NCBI GenBank assembly: GCA_963576565.1
Contig: OY755046.1
Span: 71,169,719-71,233,718 of the forward strand
Direction of reading: 5' to 3'
DNA length: 64,000 bases
Source: Aspidapion aeneum
Taxonomy: Eukaryota; Arthropoda; Insecta; Coleoptera; Brentidae
Shown here: piece by piece, positions 1 through 17,748 of the stretch
Layout of the letters: every line of letters starts with the position of its first letter
Numbering within the stretch: position 1 is the first letter of the stretch
Program-made: the position numbers and the translations under genes
The notes under the pieces: generated by a model
Seen by the model: only the letters and a program-made list of their open reading frames with translations
Databases searched by the model: none
What the model was told of the DNA's origin: nothing

Positions 1-311
1 TTTAAATGATGTATGAAACTTTAAGGGGTTGTGAAATGGTAAAAACAAAGATTTTTTTCGCATTACATTTAGACCTCTTTGTTTTTACAGGGTGTTAAAC
101 TTAGCATTTTTTTTTCGATTTTTTGTTCGTTTCTTAAAACCATTAAAATTTTGTGGAATTATGCATTACCAAAACGGTAATATTTAAGTTTCAAAATTAT
201 TCAAAACTATCTAAAAATTTTGAAACCTATTACACTAAAATCTGTTTTAAAATGTTAATAAATTTAGTGCTAAAATGACTATTTTCTCTTTTTATTAAGG
301 GCCCTTTAGAT
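1..311. other. AT-rich sequence, no feature seen
   Basis: Homopolymer-rich AT sequence with no splice-bounded coding segment, RNA fold or repeat recognised. Confidence 0.5.
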
Positions 312-1107
312 GGGTAGGGGACGATTCGCCGCGGCCAATTCGCTGTGGTCCAATTTTCCGCGGGGACAATTCACCCTGAGATTTTTTGTTTTATGATGTA
401 ACCATTGCGAATTGTTTAAACAGTTGTATTTAGCTTGACTTCATATATATTTGTTTGATTATAACTTTTTCCCAACATTTTTTTTTAGGAAAATAAATAA
501 AATGGCGGATCCAAAATGGCGGATCCAGAATGGCGGATTTTTCCGTTTATGGATGGACTTGTATCTAACTCGGACTGATGAGATTTTTAAGGTCGCTGAT
601 CATTATTTTTAACTTAAATTTTAAAAAATCAAAATGGCGATACAACATGGCGGATTTTTTCATTTTTGAACCGATCAAATTCAGAAGTTTGGGTGTTTCA
701 GGTCTGTTCCCATTTTGATTTTTTTTAATTTAAGTTAAAAATAATAATCAGTGCCCTGAAAGATCCTAAAGTTTCTAGTTTGATGCATATCGGTTCATAA
801 ATGGCAAAAACCACCATTCTACATTTGTCATTTTGTTTATTTTTTCCAATTAAAAACTGCTGGATTGTATAGTTACCACCAAATAGATAGTCGGAAAATT
901 TGAAAACATTATTTTTATTAAAAAAATATTATATGAATGGTAATATCATGAAACAAAAATCTCGCGGCGAATTGTTCCCGCGGCAAATTGTCCCCGCGGC
1001 AATTTGATTGGCGGCGAAATGACCCGCGGCAAAAAGAGCCGCGGCCAATCAGCCAGCCGCGGCGAATCGGCCGCGGTTAATCGGCTGCGGCGAATTGTCC
1101 CCTACCC
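312..1107. mobile_element. Non-autonomous DNA element with GC-rich compound TIRs
   Basis: The ends are inverted: GGGTAGGGGAC at 312 and GTCCCCTACCC ending at 1107. Inside each end are short variants of a GGACAATTCGCCGCGG-type unit: about four on the left, up to about 375, and about eight on the right, 961-1107. The AT-rich centre carries repeated aaaatggcgga motifs. There is no transposase coding. GC-rich compound ends around an AT-rich core are typical of MITE-like elements. Target duplication is not clear, so the superfamily is unassigned. Confidence 0.7.
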
Positions 1108-1878
1108 TTTTAATTTGTGAACCTCTGCTTAATTTAAGGATCAAAATACCAACCGACATATTTCCCTTTTCTACAAACTGAACTTATGCCGCTGTTTCAT
1201 ACAAAACACCAAAAACTTTCTAAACAAAGCATAGTTTATATTTTTTTTTAGGATCTAATGGCGGCGCATTTTTAAATTTGATATAAATAAACAAATCCTG
1301 CAAAAGTATAAAAAAAATAAAAAAACAAAATCAAAGGAGTTGCAGATCTATATGTCCTTAAGAACTCTTTGTACTTAAATCATTTACAGATTCATCTCAT
1401 AGGACATTTAATTATTGAACACCTTGTATAGGATATGGCAAAAGTTTTAAGAAAATCGAAAGATAAAATAATGTATGTTTGCCTTATAGGATCCTGCGGA
1501 AATCGAAAATTACTTCGATTAAGAGTATACCGTAGCGTGGATTTACCGTCTCTTACGGCACAAACCGTTCCCATTGTTTAAAATCAAAAATAACATATAT
1601 CAAATACAAAAACCACATCTACACACCACTAATGCTCAACACGTACTAAAAGTTTAAAAAATATTGAAATACAGAATGCGCCTCTGGAGTGGTTGACCCC
1701 AACATGGCAGGCTGCGTGAAAGATGCGCGTAGCACCCCCCCACCACCTGAGTTCCCTATCTGTTTGTTAGGTGATCCGTGTCATAAGAGCCTATAAATAT
1801 AAAATACCAATGCTGTAATTAATATAATTGACTCTGACATATACCACTTCATGTAAATTATGTTTTATCAATGGTGTG
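1108..1878. other. Intergenic, no gene seen
   Basis: AT-rich sequence with a GC-richer patch near 1680-1760. A short minus-strand open frame (1392-1574) has no recognisable domain and no family resemblance. Confidence 0.4.
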
Positions 1879-4045
1879 TACAGCGTGTCCCATTTTCGAT
1901 GGGATTAAATGGGAAACTCGGTTATTATTAAAGATATCGATTTTCTGATTGCACCTTGCCGTGCTCTTTTTTTGAGCCCTTAAAAATGGCGTAATCAGAT
2001 TTTTGCTATTCCCCGTAGTTTTAATAATCCCTTGTATTTCGCTTATTTTACGAGATATTTTTATTCTGTAAAAACCTTGTCATGGCAACTTTCTTAGAAG
2101 AAAATAATGACGTTGTCATATTTTTAAAATATTGTTTAGTTTTTGAGATATGGTATTTATCATAAAAAAATTAAATATGGACCTGGTTTTTTTTAATTAC
2201 TATTTTGATTGGTTTCATGCTAGTATTATCATAAAAGAATAAAAATTTAAAAAATTTTTGTTTTAAGGTAAAAAAAAAACTCTGCCAATATATGGGCCCC
2301 TAAGCTCACACTAGGTACTATAGTTATAGTGTACGTGTGAGCTAATATAACTAAAAACTGAAATATATTTTATTTAACTCCAGACTAAATTACCTTTTGT
2401 TTGATACCACACAAGCCATGTTTTGACTTAAACTCAAATTTTTGAAATCTACCCCCACCCTTAAAAAAAACAAAAAACGAAAATGTATTTTGTTAAACTC
2501 CGGACTCAATTACCTTTCGTTTGATATCACACACGCCATATTTTCAGTTAAACTCTAATTCTTAAAATATACCCCACCCTTTTTTTTTTAAATAAATTAA
2601 AATGTATTTTGTTTAACTGCAGACTCAATTACCTTTCGTTTGATATCTCACACTCCATATTTTCACATAAACTCTAATTTTTGAAATCTACCCCCACCCT
2701 TTTATTTGGTTTGTGTTCGGTGGATTTTGTTCATTTTTAAATGGGACCATCTCGACCCAAGACCCAGCCTAGGTACCAAATTTCATTAAAATCGGCCAAG
2801 CGGTTTTTGAGTTATGCGCGTTGGTCGTTACAGACAGACATACAGACACACAGACAGACAGACAGACAGACATACAGACAGACAGACAGACAGACAGACA
2901 GACGGCGCAACAAAAAAGTTTCAAAATCATCTGAAACGCAAAGATATATAAAAATTTTTGAAATCGGAGCAACTTTTTTTTTCTCGAAAAAATTAGGATC
3001 ACCATAGCTCACACTACTATAGTATAGTATATGTGTGAGCTAATATTTAATATTTTTAAAAAAAAATTAGTCCGAACCTGGATATTTCCAACATAAATAT
3101 AATTTAAAAATTGCTAGTTAAACAATTTTTAGTTTTGATAACTTGTTTTGATACTTAGCATATTAAAATGGTTTTACGTTAATTTACAGATTTATTTGAA
3201 ACAAAGTCTACGAAAAATACAAAAAAAAAACAATATTTCTGCCATTTAAATATTGGGATTTTGTTGCTTGAATGAAGCAGTCAAACATATCACATTTTTC
3301 AAAATCTGCATATGGTCGATTTCTAGCCTGTTTAAAATAATTGTAAGCCATTCACAAAAATGACAAGTAAAATGACAATGTCAATTCCACGCTTTTGTTT
3401 TGTAAATTTCACGACCTGCTGTGCTACCATCAAATAATTAGTATGATATTATTTTTAACGTTTTTTACTTTATTTATAAATCTTTTAATTATCATTTCAA
3501 AACAGATAAACTAAAAATCGTTCAACTAGTGTGTCTTGAAATTTTTAATTTATAATTACGTTGGAAATTTCCAGGTTCGGACTATAATTTTTTTTTTCAA
3601 ATAATAAATAGTTTTTTTTTCAACTTAAATCAAAAAAATATTAAAGTTTTATCATTTTGAGGTAATAATAGCATGGAACCAATCAAAGTAGTAATAAAAA
3701 AAATCCAGGTACATATTTAATTTTTTTATGAAAAATACCATATCTCAAAAACTAAACAATATTTTAAAAAATTGACAACGTCATTATTTTGCTCTAAAAA
3801 AGTTGCCATAGAAAGGTTTTTACAGAATAAAAATATCTTGCAAAATAAGCGAGCAAGGAATTAATTAAAATGCAATTTTTTCAAAAACTCCCTGTATTAG
3901 CGAAACCACGGGGTATAGCAAAAATCTGATTACACCATTTTAAAGGGCTCCAAAAAAGAGCACGGTAAGGTGCAATCAGAAAATCAATATCTTTAATAAT
4001 AACCGAGTTTCCCATTTAATCCCATCGAAAATGGGACACACTGTA
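1879..4045. mobile_element. Long foldback element, family E copy 1 (contains nested family B)
   Basis: The left end TACAGCGTGTCCCATTTTC (1879) is matched inverted by the right end, which reads gggacacactgta (to 4045). The inverted arms run for several hundred bases. The better copy is at 52690-54223. This copy is interrupted by a family B element (about 2278-3042), and its left arm lacks about 30 bases present in copy 2. It also lacks about 95 bases of the central segment. The central segment (about 3240-3360) is shared with copy 2, where it forms part of a 65-codon open frame. Confidence 0.8.
2278..3042 (-). mobile_element. Family B (Helitron/HINE-like) copy 1, nested in family E
   Basis: One end is TCTGCCAATATATGGGCCCC followed by a hairpin AGCTCACAC...GTGTGAGCT. 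The other end is a second hairpin of the same stem sequence. The core holds a (GTCT)n microsatellite next to a conserved block including GCCGATTTTAATGAAATTTG on the complementary strand, and three or four diverged internal repeats with ggtaattgagtc. Drosophila HINE/DINE-1 elements share this plan of hairpin end, subterminal inverted repeats, GTCY microsatellite and CTRR-like terminus. The assignment here is an inference. Confidence 0.7.
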
Positions 4046-4485
4046 CATGTTCACAAATGTATTAATGATCTTTTTTTTAAATCCTGTCACTGTCTTTTAA
4101 GAAAAAAAACTTTAAACTTTTTGCCAAATTTATTGTAAAATAAGATCCAAAGGTAAATTACTAATCAGCGGCGGCACATTTGGGGGGGTTTGAAGGGACA
4201 TAGACCCCTTGTTTTTCCAAAAAAAAAATTATTTTTTTAAAAGAATCTAATATCAAGCATTTTTTTGGCTTGACCCCCCCCCACGTTTTCAAGGCGTGTG
4301 CCGCCACTGTTACTAATTGTAGGGAATTAATTAGAATATACTACACATTTATTGCTAGATCAAAATATGGGTTATTAAACCTAATTATTAGGTTTGAAAA
4401 ACTCAAAAAGGTTGTTTGTTGCCTTACGTCACTTCATTTTCAAATTACAGGTCAAAGTCTTTTATAATTAAAAATGGATTAATTG

Positions 4486-4669
4486 CACTGGCGTATATAG
4501 AAAAAAGTTTCGGGGTGGGCCCAAGACAGTTTGGGGGGGGCCCGAGACCGAGTATTTTATGCTATTTTATGTTTGTATTCAGGAAATATGTGGAAAATAT
4601 GTAAAAAAATCTTAGCTTCGGGGGGGGGGGGGCCGGGCCCCCAGGCCCCCCCCCTTATATACGCCACTG
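4486..4669. mobile_element. hAT-type MITE with 8-bp target duplication
   Basis: TIRs CACTGGCGTATATA and TATATACGCCACTG enclose G/C homopolymer tracts. The flanks are an exact 8-bp duplication, attaattg (4478-4485 and 4670-4677). The second copy is at 17551-17740. An 8-bp duplication and CAGTGGCG-type ends fit the hAT superfamily. Confidence 0.9.
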
Positions 4670-4872
4670 ATTAATTGTATTATAGGTGTATTCTTACTAT
4701 AGACAGAAAAATAATTATTACTCCATTTTTTTTCCAAAAAAAACTAACTTTATGAGAGACTCTTAATACATACCTCTTCTACAGTCAGGGGCAGGGTTAC
4801 ACGGCTAAAACAAAGAAACAAAAAATTAATATGTTTTTATAACAGTAAATAAAACAAATTAAACAATTTATA

Positions 4873-6489
4873 TGGATGATTCTACAAAAATGGTGCTGTG
4901 GAGTGGGAATGCATATTTTTCAAACACAGACTGCAAATGAAGCATAGTTTTAGTTATAAGATTTAAAACGAAATGTTTTCTTTATGGAGCATTTGAGTTT
5001 AATGTATAAAAAAAATTGCAAGTTTATAATTTTTTTTATTACAAAGCAAATACCTCATTCCTCTGGTGTAGTCCCAAACCAAATATTAAAAACTCAAATT
5101 GAAAAAAATATCCTAATAAATAATATTTAACCAAGTCTTAACTATTTATCAAAAAATTGATAAACCTTAAGTTTGCAGTCATATTTTTGAAATTCCGAAG
5201 TTACATCTTCTCCGGAAAATTTTACAATTTTAAACATGCTCCATTTTTAATAACACAATATTTGTGAATACCACCGGTTAATTTCTAGAGAAAGAGACGG
5301 CCCTGGATATTTAATTTACTTGTAAGGGTGACAAGTTGTGACAGATAATGTCAACTTTAGTTTGGTTTAAGTTATAGATATTTTTATTTTTGGCAGAAAA
5401 TTAGATTTTTTTCGGAGAAATCAAAAAGGAGCACTTTAATTATCATTCCTCTGGTAAGAAAATATTCGACTGATATCAATAGTATAATTTTAGCTCACAC
5501 ATATACTATACTATAGTAGTGTGAGCTATGGTGATCCTAATTTTTTCGAGGAAAAAAAAGTTGCTCCGATTTCAAAAATTTTTATATATCTTTGCGTTTC
5601 AGATGATTTTGAAACTTTTTTGTTGCGCCGTCTGTCTGTCTGTCTGTCTGTAACGACCAACGCGCATAACTCAAAAACCGCTTGGCCGATTTTAATGAAA
5701 TTTGGTACCCAGGCTGGGTCTTGGGTCGAGATGGTCCCATTTAAAAATGAACAAAATCCACTGAACACAAACCAAATAAAAGGGTGGGGGTAGATTTCAA
5801 AAATTAGAGTTTATGTGAAAATATGGCGTGTGTGATATCAAACGAAAGGTAATTGAGTCTGGAGTTAAACAAAATACATTTTAATTTATTTCAAAAAAAG
5901 GGTGGGGGTATATTTCAAAAATTAGAGTTTAAGTGAAAATATGGCATGTGTGATATCAAACGAAAGGTAATTGAGTCCGGAGTTTAACAAAATACATTTT
6001 AGTTTTTGTTTTTTTTAAGGGTGGGGGTAGATTTCAAAAATTTGAGTTTAAGTCAAAACATGGCTTGTGTGGTATCAAACAAAAGGTAATTTATTCTGGA
6101 GTTGAATAAATATATTTCAGTTTTTAGTTATATTAGCTCACACGTACACTATAACTATAGTACCTAGTGTGAGCTTAGGGGCCCATATATTGGCAGAGTA
6201 TTTTTGTTGATTGTTTTAAAATTATAAGTATAGGAACTTTGTTTATATAAAACTTAAGTTAAGTAGTCTAAATAGATTTTGATTCAAATTGGAAAACCAT
6301 TAAAAAACTCATTCCTCTGGAATTTTTATGCAATAATTCCTAAAATTCTGAAAAATAAATGTTTCTTAGCTTACACCTAATTAGTTACATAAATTTAAAA
6401 AAACTAAATTATTTACTGTGCTGTACTGTTATTTAAAGGCAATGACCAAAAATGATACCCATATAGGCCACTTTTGGTAGAATCATCCA
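4873..6489 (+). mobile_element. TA-target MITE, family D copy 1 (split by family B)
   Basis: TIRs TGGATGATTCTAC and GTAGAATCATCCA are bounded by TA dinucleotides (4871-4872 and 6490-6491), as in Tc1/mariner-type elements. The motif cattcctctgg recurs at least three times inside. A complete family B element (about 5491-6200) interrupts it. Copy 2 at 38505-39423 lacks that insertion and serves as its empty site. Confidence 0.85.
5491..6200 (+). mobile_element. Family B copy 2, nested in family D
   Basis: Hairpin end agctcacac...gtgtgagct at 5493-5526, (GTCT)n at about 5630-5650, then internal repeats and the second hairpin and cgggc-free GGGGCCCATATATTGGCAGA terminus near 6180-6198. It is inserted in a T run: the uninterrupted sequence at 39115-39130 has seven Ts where this copy has four plus five at its two flanks. 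Confidence 0.85.
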
Positions 6490-6748
6490 TATATACAATA
6501 CAAGATTACCTATAAAAATCAACTAAAAAATATAAACTACTCAAGGTTAGATATTGACAAAAAATAAGTAATTAAATTAAATTATGATGTATCTATAAAA
6601 ATATGCTATATTTATTGATATTCTAAGAATGAAAGATATAAATAAACATATCTTTCACTCATATAATACCTTTAACTTAATCTAACCCGACCTGAAGCCT
6701 AAACTAGCCTATACTAAGTCTAGTTGTTTACAGTTATAATTTTTACAA

Positions 6749-6893
6749 GGGGTGATCAACTGAACAAAATTTGTAACCATCCTACATGACTTTAAAATAA
6801 ATTCTTAATCTTATCATATATTGCAGGGTCTTGTTGAGTCCCTTATTGTCCTGTGGAAAAAATTTGTACACCAACTGTGGGCAGCTGATTGTC
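6749..6893. mobile_element. Short MITE, gatcagctg family, copy 1
   Basis: The ends aggggtgatcaactga and cagctgattgtccctt are imperfect inverted repeats. A related copy lies in an ATP synthase beta intron at 13918-14042, with shared internal words such as aatttgta and tcctgtgg. About 130-145 bp long with no coding capacity. Confidence 0.6.
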
Positions 6894-8308
6894 CCTTAAA
6901 TTTTTATCACAGTTTATACCAATGTGTAGCTGAATGAAGGACAAAATATTAACAAAAACTCAATTGAGAAATTAAACTAAAGATAACAAATGAATCTATA
7001 AATTATCCTTGAATTTCTTTCATACATATTAACATAAAATAACCCTTAAAATGAACCAAAAAGATAAGGGTTAAAAGTTGGTCAAGGTTAGGCGAAAATT
7101 AGCCAAAATTGAATGTAACCTAGAGTTTAAGTTTAAGGCTATAAACCAAGCTTAATTAACCTTTAATTTACCCTTTAAATTAACCAATTTTTTAAAAAAA
7201 TAAGGGATAAACCGCCCCAAAAATCGAAAAAAACATTTTTATTCCCTAAATAGCCCGGTCAATTCCTAATTATTTAATAGTAATTAATTAACTTACTATT
7301 CCTTAATTAACATGGCTCGTTTTAACTAAATTTTATCACTAATTTTTCATGAAAAACTAATAAAAATCGACCTAGTGTGATGACACTCGCAAAGTTGTCA
7401 AAAAAGTGAGTCAAAACGAGTTGACATTGACGTAAATATATCCCATTCATACAACCACACTCGATTAAACTCGACCTAAATCTGTCTCTTTCGTTTTGCA
7501 CGCAAATTAATGAAAAGAACGAGGCAAATTCATGTATAAACCCTACATGTAAACGTAGTCAATGAGTTGGAGGGGAAAACATGGAACAGCGCATGCTTTA
7601 TTTCGAAAATTTTTAAAATAGCAAGAACCTTTTATCTGCAATTTATACTTTTGGAAAGATTTACATTTTCTGATTTTTTTGAAGATGTTTTTATCTTTGA
7701 TTCCACTTATATCTCGTACTATTAAACCACAACACTTATTGGCAACCATTTTGAGTCGGCAGTTAGCTTGCAACATAGGCTATTAATTTTCGAAAAAAAA
7801 ACGCAGATACAGCTTTTTGGTACAAGCAGCCGGAATTCGTGTAGTTCGAATGCACCAAAGCATTGATTTTGTGGACCAATCAGAAGAGCCCTGCGTTAAT
7901 GGCACTAAGATGCTCAGCACGATACAAAAACCAGTCGCCGACGTATTTTATCAAATTATTATATAATAATACACAGCTCCCTTACTTTGAGGGGGCTGTG
8001 AATTATAATATGAATCCTTTTTAAATTAATTTTTAATAGTATTTGGAGAAGGTTAAATGTACCGTTGATTTAAGTATAAACTTACACAACGGTTGTAATA
8101 AAAAAAAACATTTTTACAATATTTTTTTAATAAATTTTTTAAGTAAAATTATAACAATAACTGTATTACAATACATAATCGAATTAAACCAGAGTGTAAA
8201 AAAACAAAAAATAAATAATTATCTATTATTTTTTGTGAGTTATACTTCTTGTAATTATGATGGAACTTTTTTTTTCAGACTATTTCTAAATTAAATATAA
8301 ATCTTAAT
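6894..8308. other. AT-rich intergenic, 3' flank of ATP synthase beta
   Basis: No gene is established here. A minus-strand open frame (7543-7776, 77 residues, with an internal Met near 7748) has mixed composition and a possible GT donor inside it, but no domain I recognise. It could be an exon of an unseen gene or chance. Confidence 0.35.
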
Positions 8309-14740
<6,432 letters not shown>

Positions 14741-14949
14741 CTTATCACTTGGTCGTCTGTAGAAAAACTGACAGATTCTTAGATTGTAAACGTCAAAAGC
14801 TTTTACCAAACTGATGGCGCCACTGGTTTCCGGTCATGCGTATACATGTCTTCCGTAGTTTGTTCGCACTACCGATCATGCAGTGTCCTTAACATTTATT
14901 CTATGGCGCCATCTAGTGTCTGACTCTTCAACTATGTTAACAGAAGAAG
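14741..14949. promoter_or_regulatory. Probable promoter region of ATPsynbeta, possibly bidirectional
   Basis: Interval between the ATP synthase beta ATG (minus strand) and a small plus-strand open frame. It contains a palindromic ggcgcc with ggcgccatcta at about 14903-14913. It also holds the 18-mer CGTAGTTTGTTCGCACTA (14854-14871), which recurs exactly at 20347-20364 upstream of EXOSC1. No TATA box is evident. Promoter function is inferred from position. Confidence 0.45.
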
Positions 14950-15099
14950 ATGGCTTTGGAAGTTGTCTTGGGTTTGCAAGTTTGCAATTGTTTCAGTTTA
15001 AAAATGGCGATAACCAAAGAAGCCTGTGTTAACGCGTCCTGCGAAAAATTGGAATTTCATGCAAAAAAAGTGTGGAAAATGCGTTTAAAAGTTCGTTAA
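14950..15099 (+). CDS. Hypothetical 49-residue open frame divergent to ATPsynbeta
   Basis: ATG at 14950 to TAA at 15097-15099. The peptide begins MALEVVLGLQVCNCFSLK and ends in a basic KKVWKMRLKVR. It is not recognised. It starts 210 bp from the ATP synthase beta start on the opposite strand, and CAG|GTCAGT about 30 bases beyond the stop resembles a splice donor. It may be the first exon of a divergent transcript, coding or not, or chance. Confidence 0.25.
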   Translation: MALEVVLGLQVCNCFSLKMAITKEACVNASCEKLEFHAKKVWKMRLKVR

Positions 15100-15297
15100 A
15101 GGTTCATAAGAAGATCGCAAGCATGCTAACAGGTCAGTTTTTTACTAACTTTTAGTTTTAAAGTAGTTTTGGAGCTTCTTAAAAGTTGGCGTCCTTTCAC
15201 AAGGAAATCAAACATTTTCCATAAAAAGCCGCCTTAAGAAAAGATCTTTCAGCAACAGCTTTACCTATTTAAAGAGTTTCATCACTTCAAGAATGTT

Positions 15298-15410
15298 TAG
15301 GGTGACTATACGTTCGGATAAAGCCGGACATGTCCGGCTTTTTGGGCAAAGTGAAAATGTCCGGCCGGCTTTTTGTTTCGTCCGGCTTTTTGGCGACCAA
15401 AGAACTTTTG
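15298..15410. mobile_element. hAT-like element end (remnant)
   Basis: Tagggtgactatacgttcgg followed by repeated gtccggctttttgg units matches the style of hAT-like termini beginning TAGGGTGACCATACG known from many animals. No opposite end was found, so this is a one-sided remnant. Confidence 0.5.
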
Positions 15411-16119
15411 TTTTTGGTTATCCAGGGGAGCACCATAGGGGAGGGCTGTTGAGCACCCAAACCTAAAATATAGCCGCCCCTCCAAATAAAATGAGCATAA
15501 TTTATCAGGAGCGAACTGATCATGTCACTTGAAAATTTCCTATAGGTACTTTTGAAACTAACCAAATTTTTGCATTTGGTATCATTTTTCCCGAAAATTT
15601 TTAATACCATTATATTCATAATTTAATTATTTTTTTTTAATTTTACCAAAAAATTTTTTCAAATTTTTTTTTTAAGTTGCGATTTTCGTCTGCCCGCGAT
15701 CTTTGTATTTTCAGAATTTTTTTATATTTTTTTATATATTTTTTTTGTCTTTTTTTTGAATATATTTTACAAATATTTTTCTGTTAAATTTTTTCCTGCG
15801 GTTCACTTTTTTTTAGTATTTTTTGATATTGCAGAAACTACCTGTACAAAGAGTGCATAATTCTTTTTTAAAATTTCACATTGCCATTTCCATTTTTATC
15901 CTACAAATCTTTTTGTGTGGTACATTTATTATTCATCGTGGGGTGTGTTATGCCATCTTTCCCCTCCCCCAAACTATTTTGTTTGCTTTGTTTCTTACAC
16001 ATGGCTCGGCCAGTTGCGCCTCTTTGGTTAAAGCTTTTTTAAGGTGGTTTTTCATGTTGGTTTTTTTGCAAATTCAGGTTTTTCGGTCCCAAGATACTTT
16101 TTTTTTATCGGTTTTAGCT
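15411..16119. other. T-rich intergenic sequence, no gene seen
   Basis: Strong poly-T bias on the plus strand (15630-15830). The open frame at 15823-16128 is a by-product of low complexity. Confidence 0.5.
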
Positions 16120-16745
16120 TTTTATTAATGTCTGGAAAAGCACCATTTTTTTTATAATTCTGTAATCTTATTCTTCTTCAACTAATTAATAGATTTGTTA
16201 AAATTCATACCAAAGGGACATACGAGGTTTTTTATTGAAGAACATTAGTGATTTTGTTATAAAATCAATTTCAAAAGTAAAAATCAAAAAAAGTATCGAC
16301 TATTGAGAACTTTATTTTGTTTTAAAAACTTCTTTAGTTGATTACCTAACGGTATGCTACATATTGATAAAAAAAAACATTTCTGCTTTAAAATACGGAT
16401 ATTCCGTCAGAAGGGCGAGACAAGTCCGAACGATTATTGCCCGTCTCACGGAATATCCGTATTTTAAAGCAGAATTGTTTTTTAAATCAAAGTGTAGCAT
16501 ATCGTTAGAAAGGTAATCAACTAGAGAAGTTTTTAAAAGAAAATGAAGTTCTCAAGTGTCGATACTTTTTTTAATTTTTGATTTTGAAATTGATTTTCTT
16601 TCACAAAATCACTAATCTTCTTTAATAAAAAACCTGGTATATGTCCCTTTGGTACATAAATTTTAACAAATCTATTAATTAGTTGAAGTAGCATAAGATT
16701 ACAGAATTATAAAAAAAAATGGTGCTTTTCCAGACATTAGTAAAA
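16120..16745. mobile_element. Near-perfect 0.6-kb palindrome (foldback element)
   Basis: The left end taatgtctggaaaagcacc (about 16127) is mirrored at about 16724-16742. The arms of about 290 bp match through ataattctgtaatctta, caaagggacata and tacggatattccgt. The unpaired centre is only about 30 bp (16410-16445). No coding capacity. Confidence 0.9.
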
Positions 16746-17542
16746 AGTTTACAAGGGTTTAAAGGTGGGATTTTGGGTAATTTGAGAAAAAAATTTTGAC
16801 GGTTCATGTGCCGAACACCCTGTATAGACCTCAACAACCAAGTGCCCCCCAAATTTCACTATAGAAACATTGTTTAGGTAAGAAAACATAGACCACTGCT
16901 AATAAAAATTGAGTTTTTTGTGTAGGCAAAAATGCAAGAAAGTCTAACCTTTAAACCCAATAAATTTAAAATAAAATAACATTATATTTTTACAAGTTAT
17001 TGGAAATATATATATTTTTTTTCTATTTTAAAAAATATTTTTTAGGCCAAAGACTTGAATCAAATCATACTCATCCAAAGTCATAAGAAACTTAACTAAT
17101 AATAAGGTAATTTGTGGTTTTCCCTTAATTTTTTGTAATTTAATAAGTGATCGAGTTAATAAGATCTGTTTTTTTTTTGTCACCCGCAGTAAACTCAAAA
17201 TTTTATTTTTTGGATTGCAAGGTTTTATCTCCTAGGTTTAGATATATAGATTTAATTGATTAAAATTAATTTTCCGTACTTTCACATAGACAAAATATGT
17301 CTGATCCATTATCTTTTAAAAAATTATCTAAGTTGATTTTTTTTAAGTGTCAAGGTAATTTTATTTTTTTAAACAGTCAGAATCGTCAGACTTCCACAGA
17401 AACTGCAACACGTCAAATTTTATTCTCTTTGTTTGTAGTAGTATCTTTTTTCCAAAATTTATTCAATCATTTTCTTCTTGAAACTGTACTGTGGTAGTAA
17501 TTTAAAATTAAATATTTCAAAATTACGCGTTTAGGTCATATA
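16746..17542. other. Intergenic, no gene seen
   Basis: AT-rich sequence; a short open frame (17297-17497) shows no recognisable features. Confidence 0.45.
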
Positions 17543-17550
17543 ATCAACAT

Positions 17551-17740
17551 CAGTGGCGTATATAAGGGGGGGCCTGGGGGGCCCGGGCCCCCCCCCCGAA
17601 GCTAAGATTTTTTTAGATATTTTCCACATATTTCCTGAATACAAACATAAAATAGCATAAAATACGGCCTCATGTGGTCTCGGCCCCCCCCCCAAACTGC
17701 CTCGGGCCCACCCCGAAACTTTTTTCTATATACGCCAGTG
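17551..17740. mobile_element. hAT-type MITE copy 2, inverted relative to 4486-4669
   Basis: Ends CAGTGGCGTATATA and TATATACGCCAGTG with long C and G tracts just inside. Exact 8-bp target duplication atcaacat at 17543-17550 and 17741-17748. Confidence 0.92.
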
Positions 17741-17748
17741 ATCAACAT

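Noticed and set aside
2741..3012. Open frames on both strands rich in QTDRQTD or CLSVCLSV
   Set aside because: Translation of the (GTCT)n/(CAGA)n microsatellite of family B; the same frames recur at 5521, 32471 and 43383 with the repeat.
7543..7776. 77-residue minus-strand frame as a gene
   Set aside because: No domain, no supporting exon, and only weak splice signals; kept as unassigned sequence.
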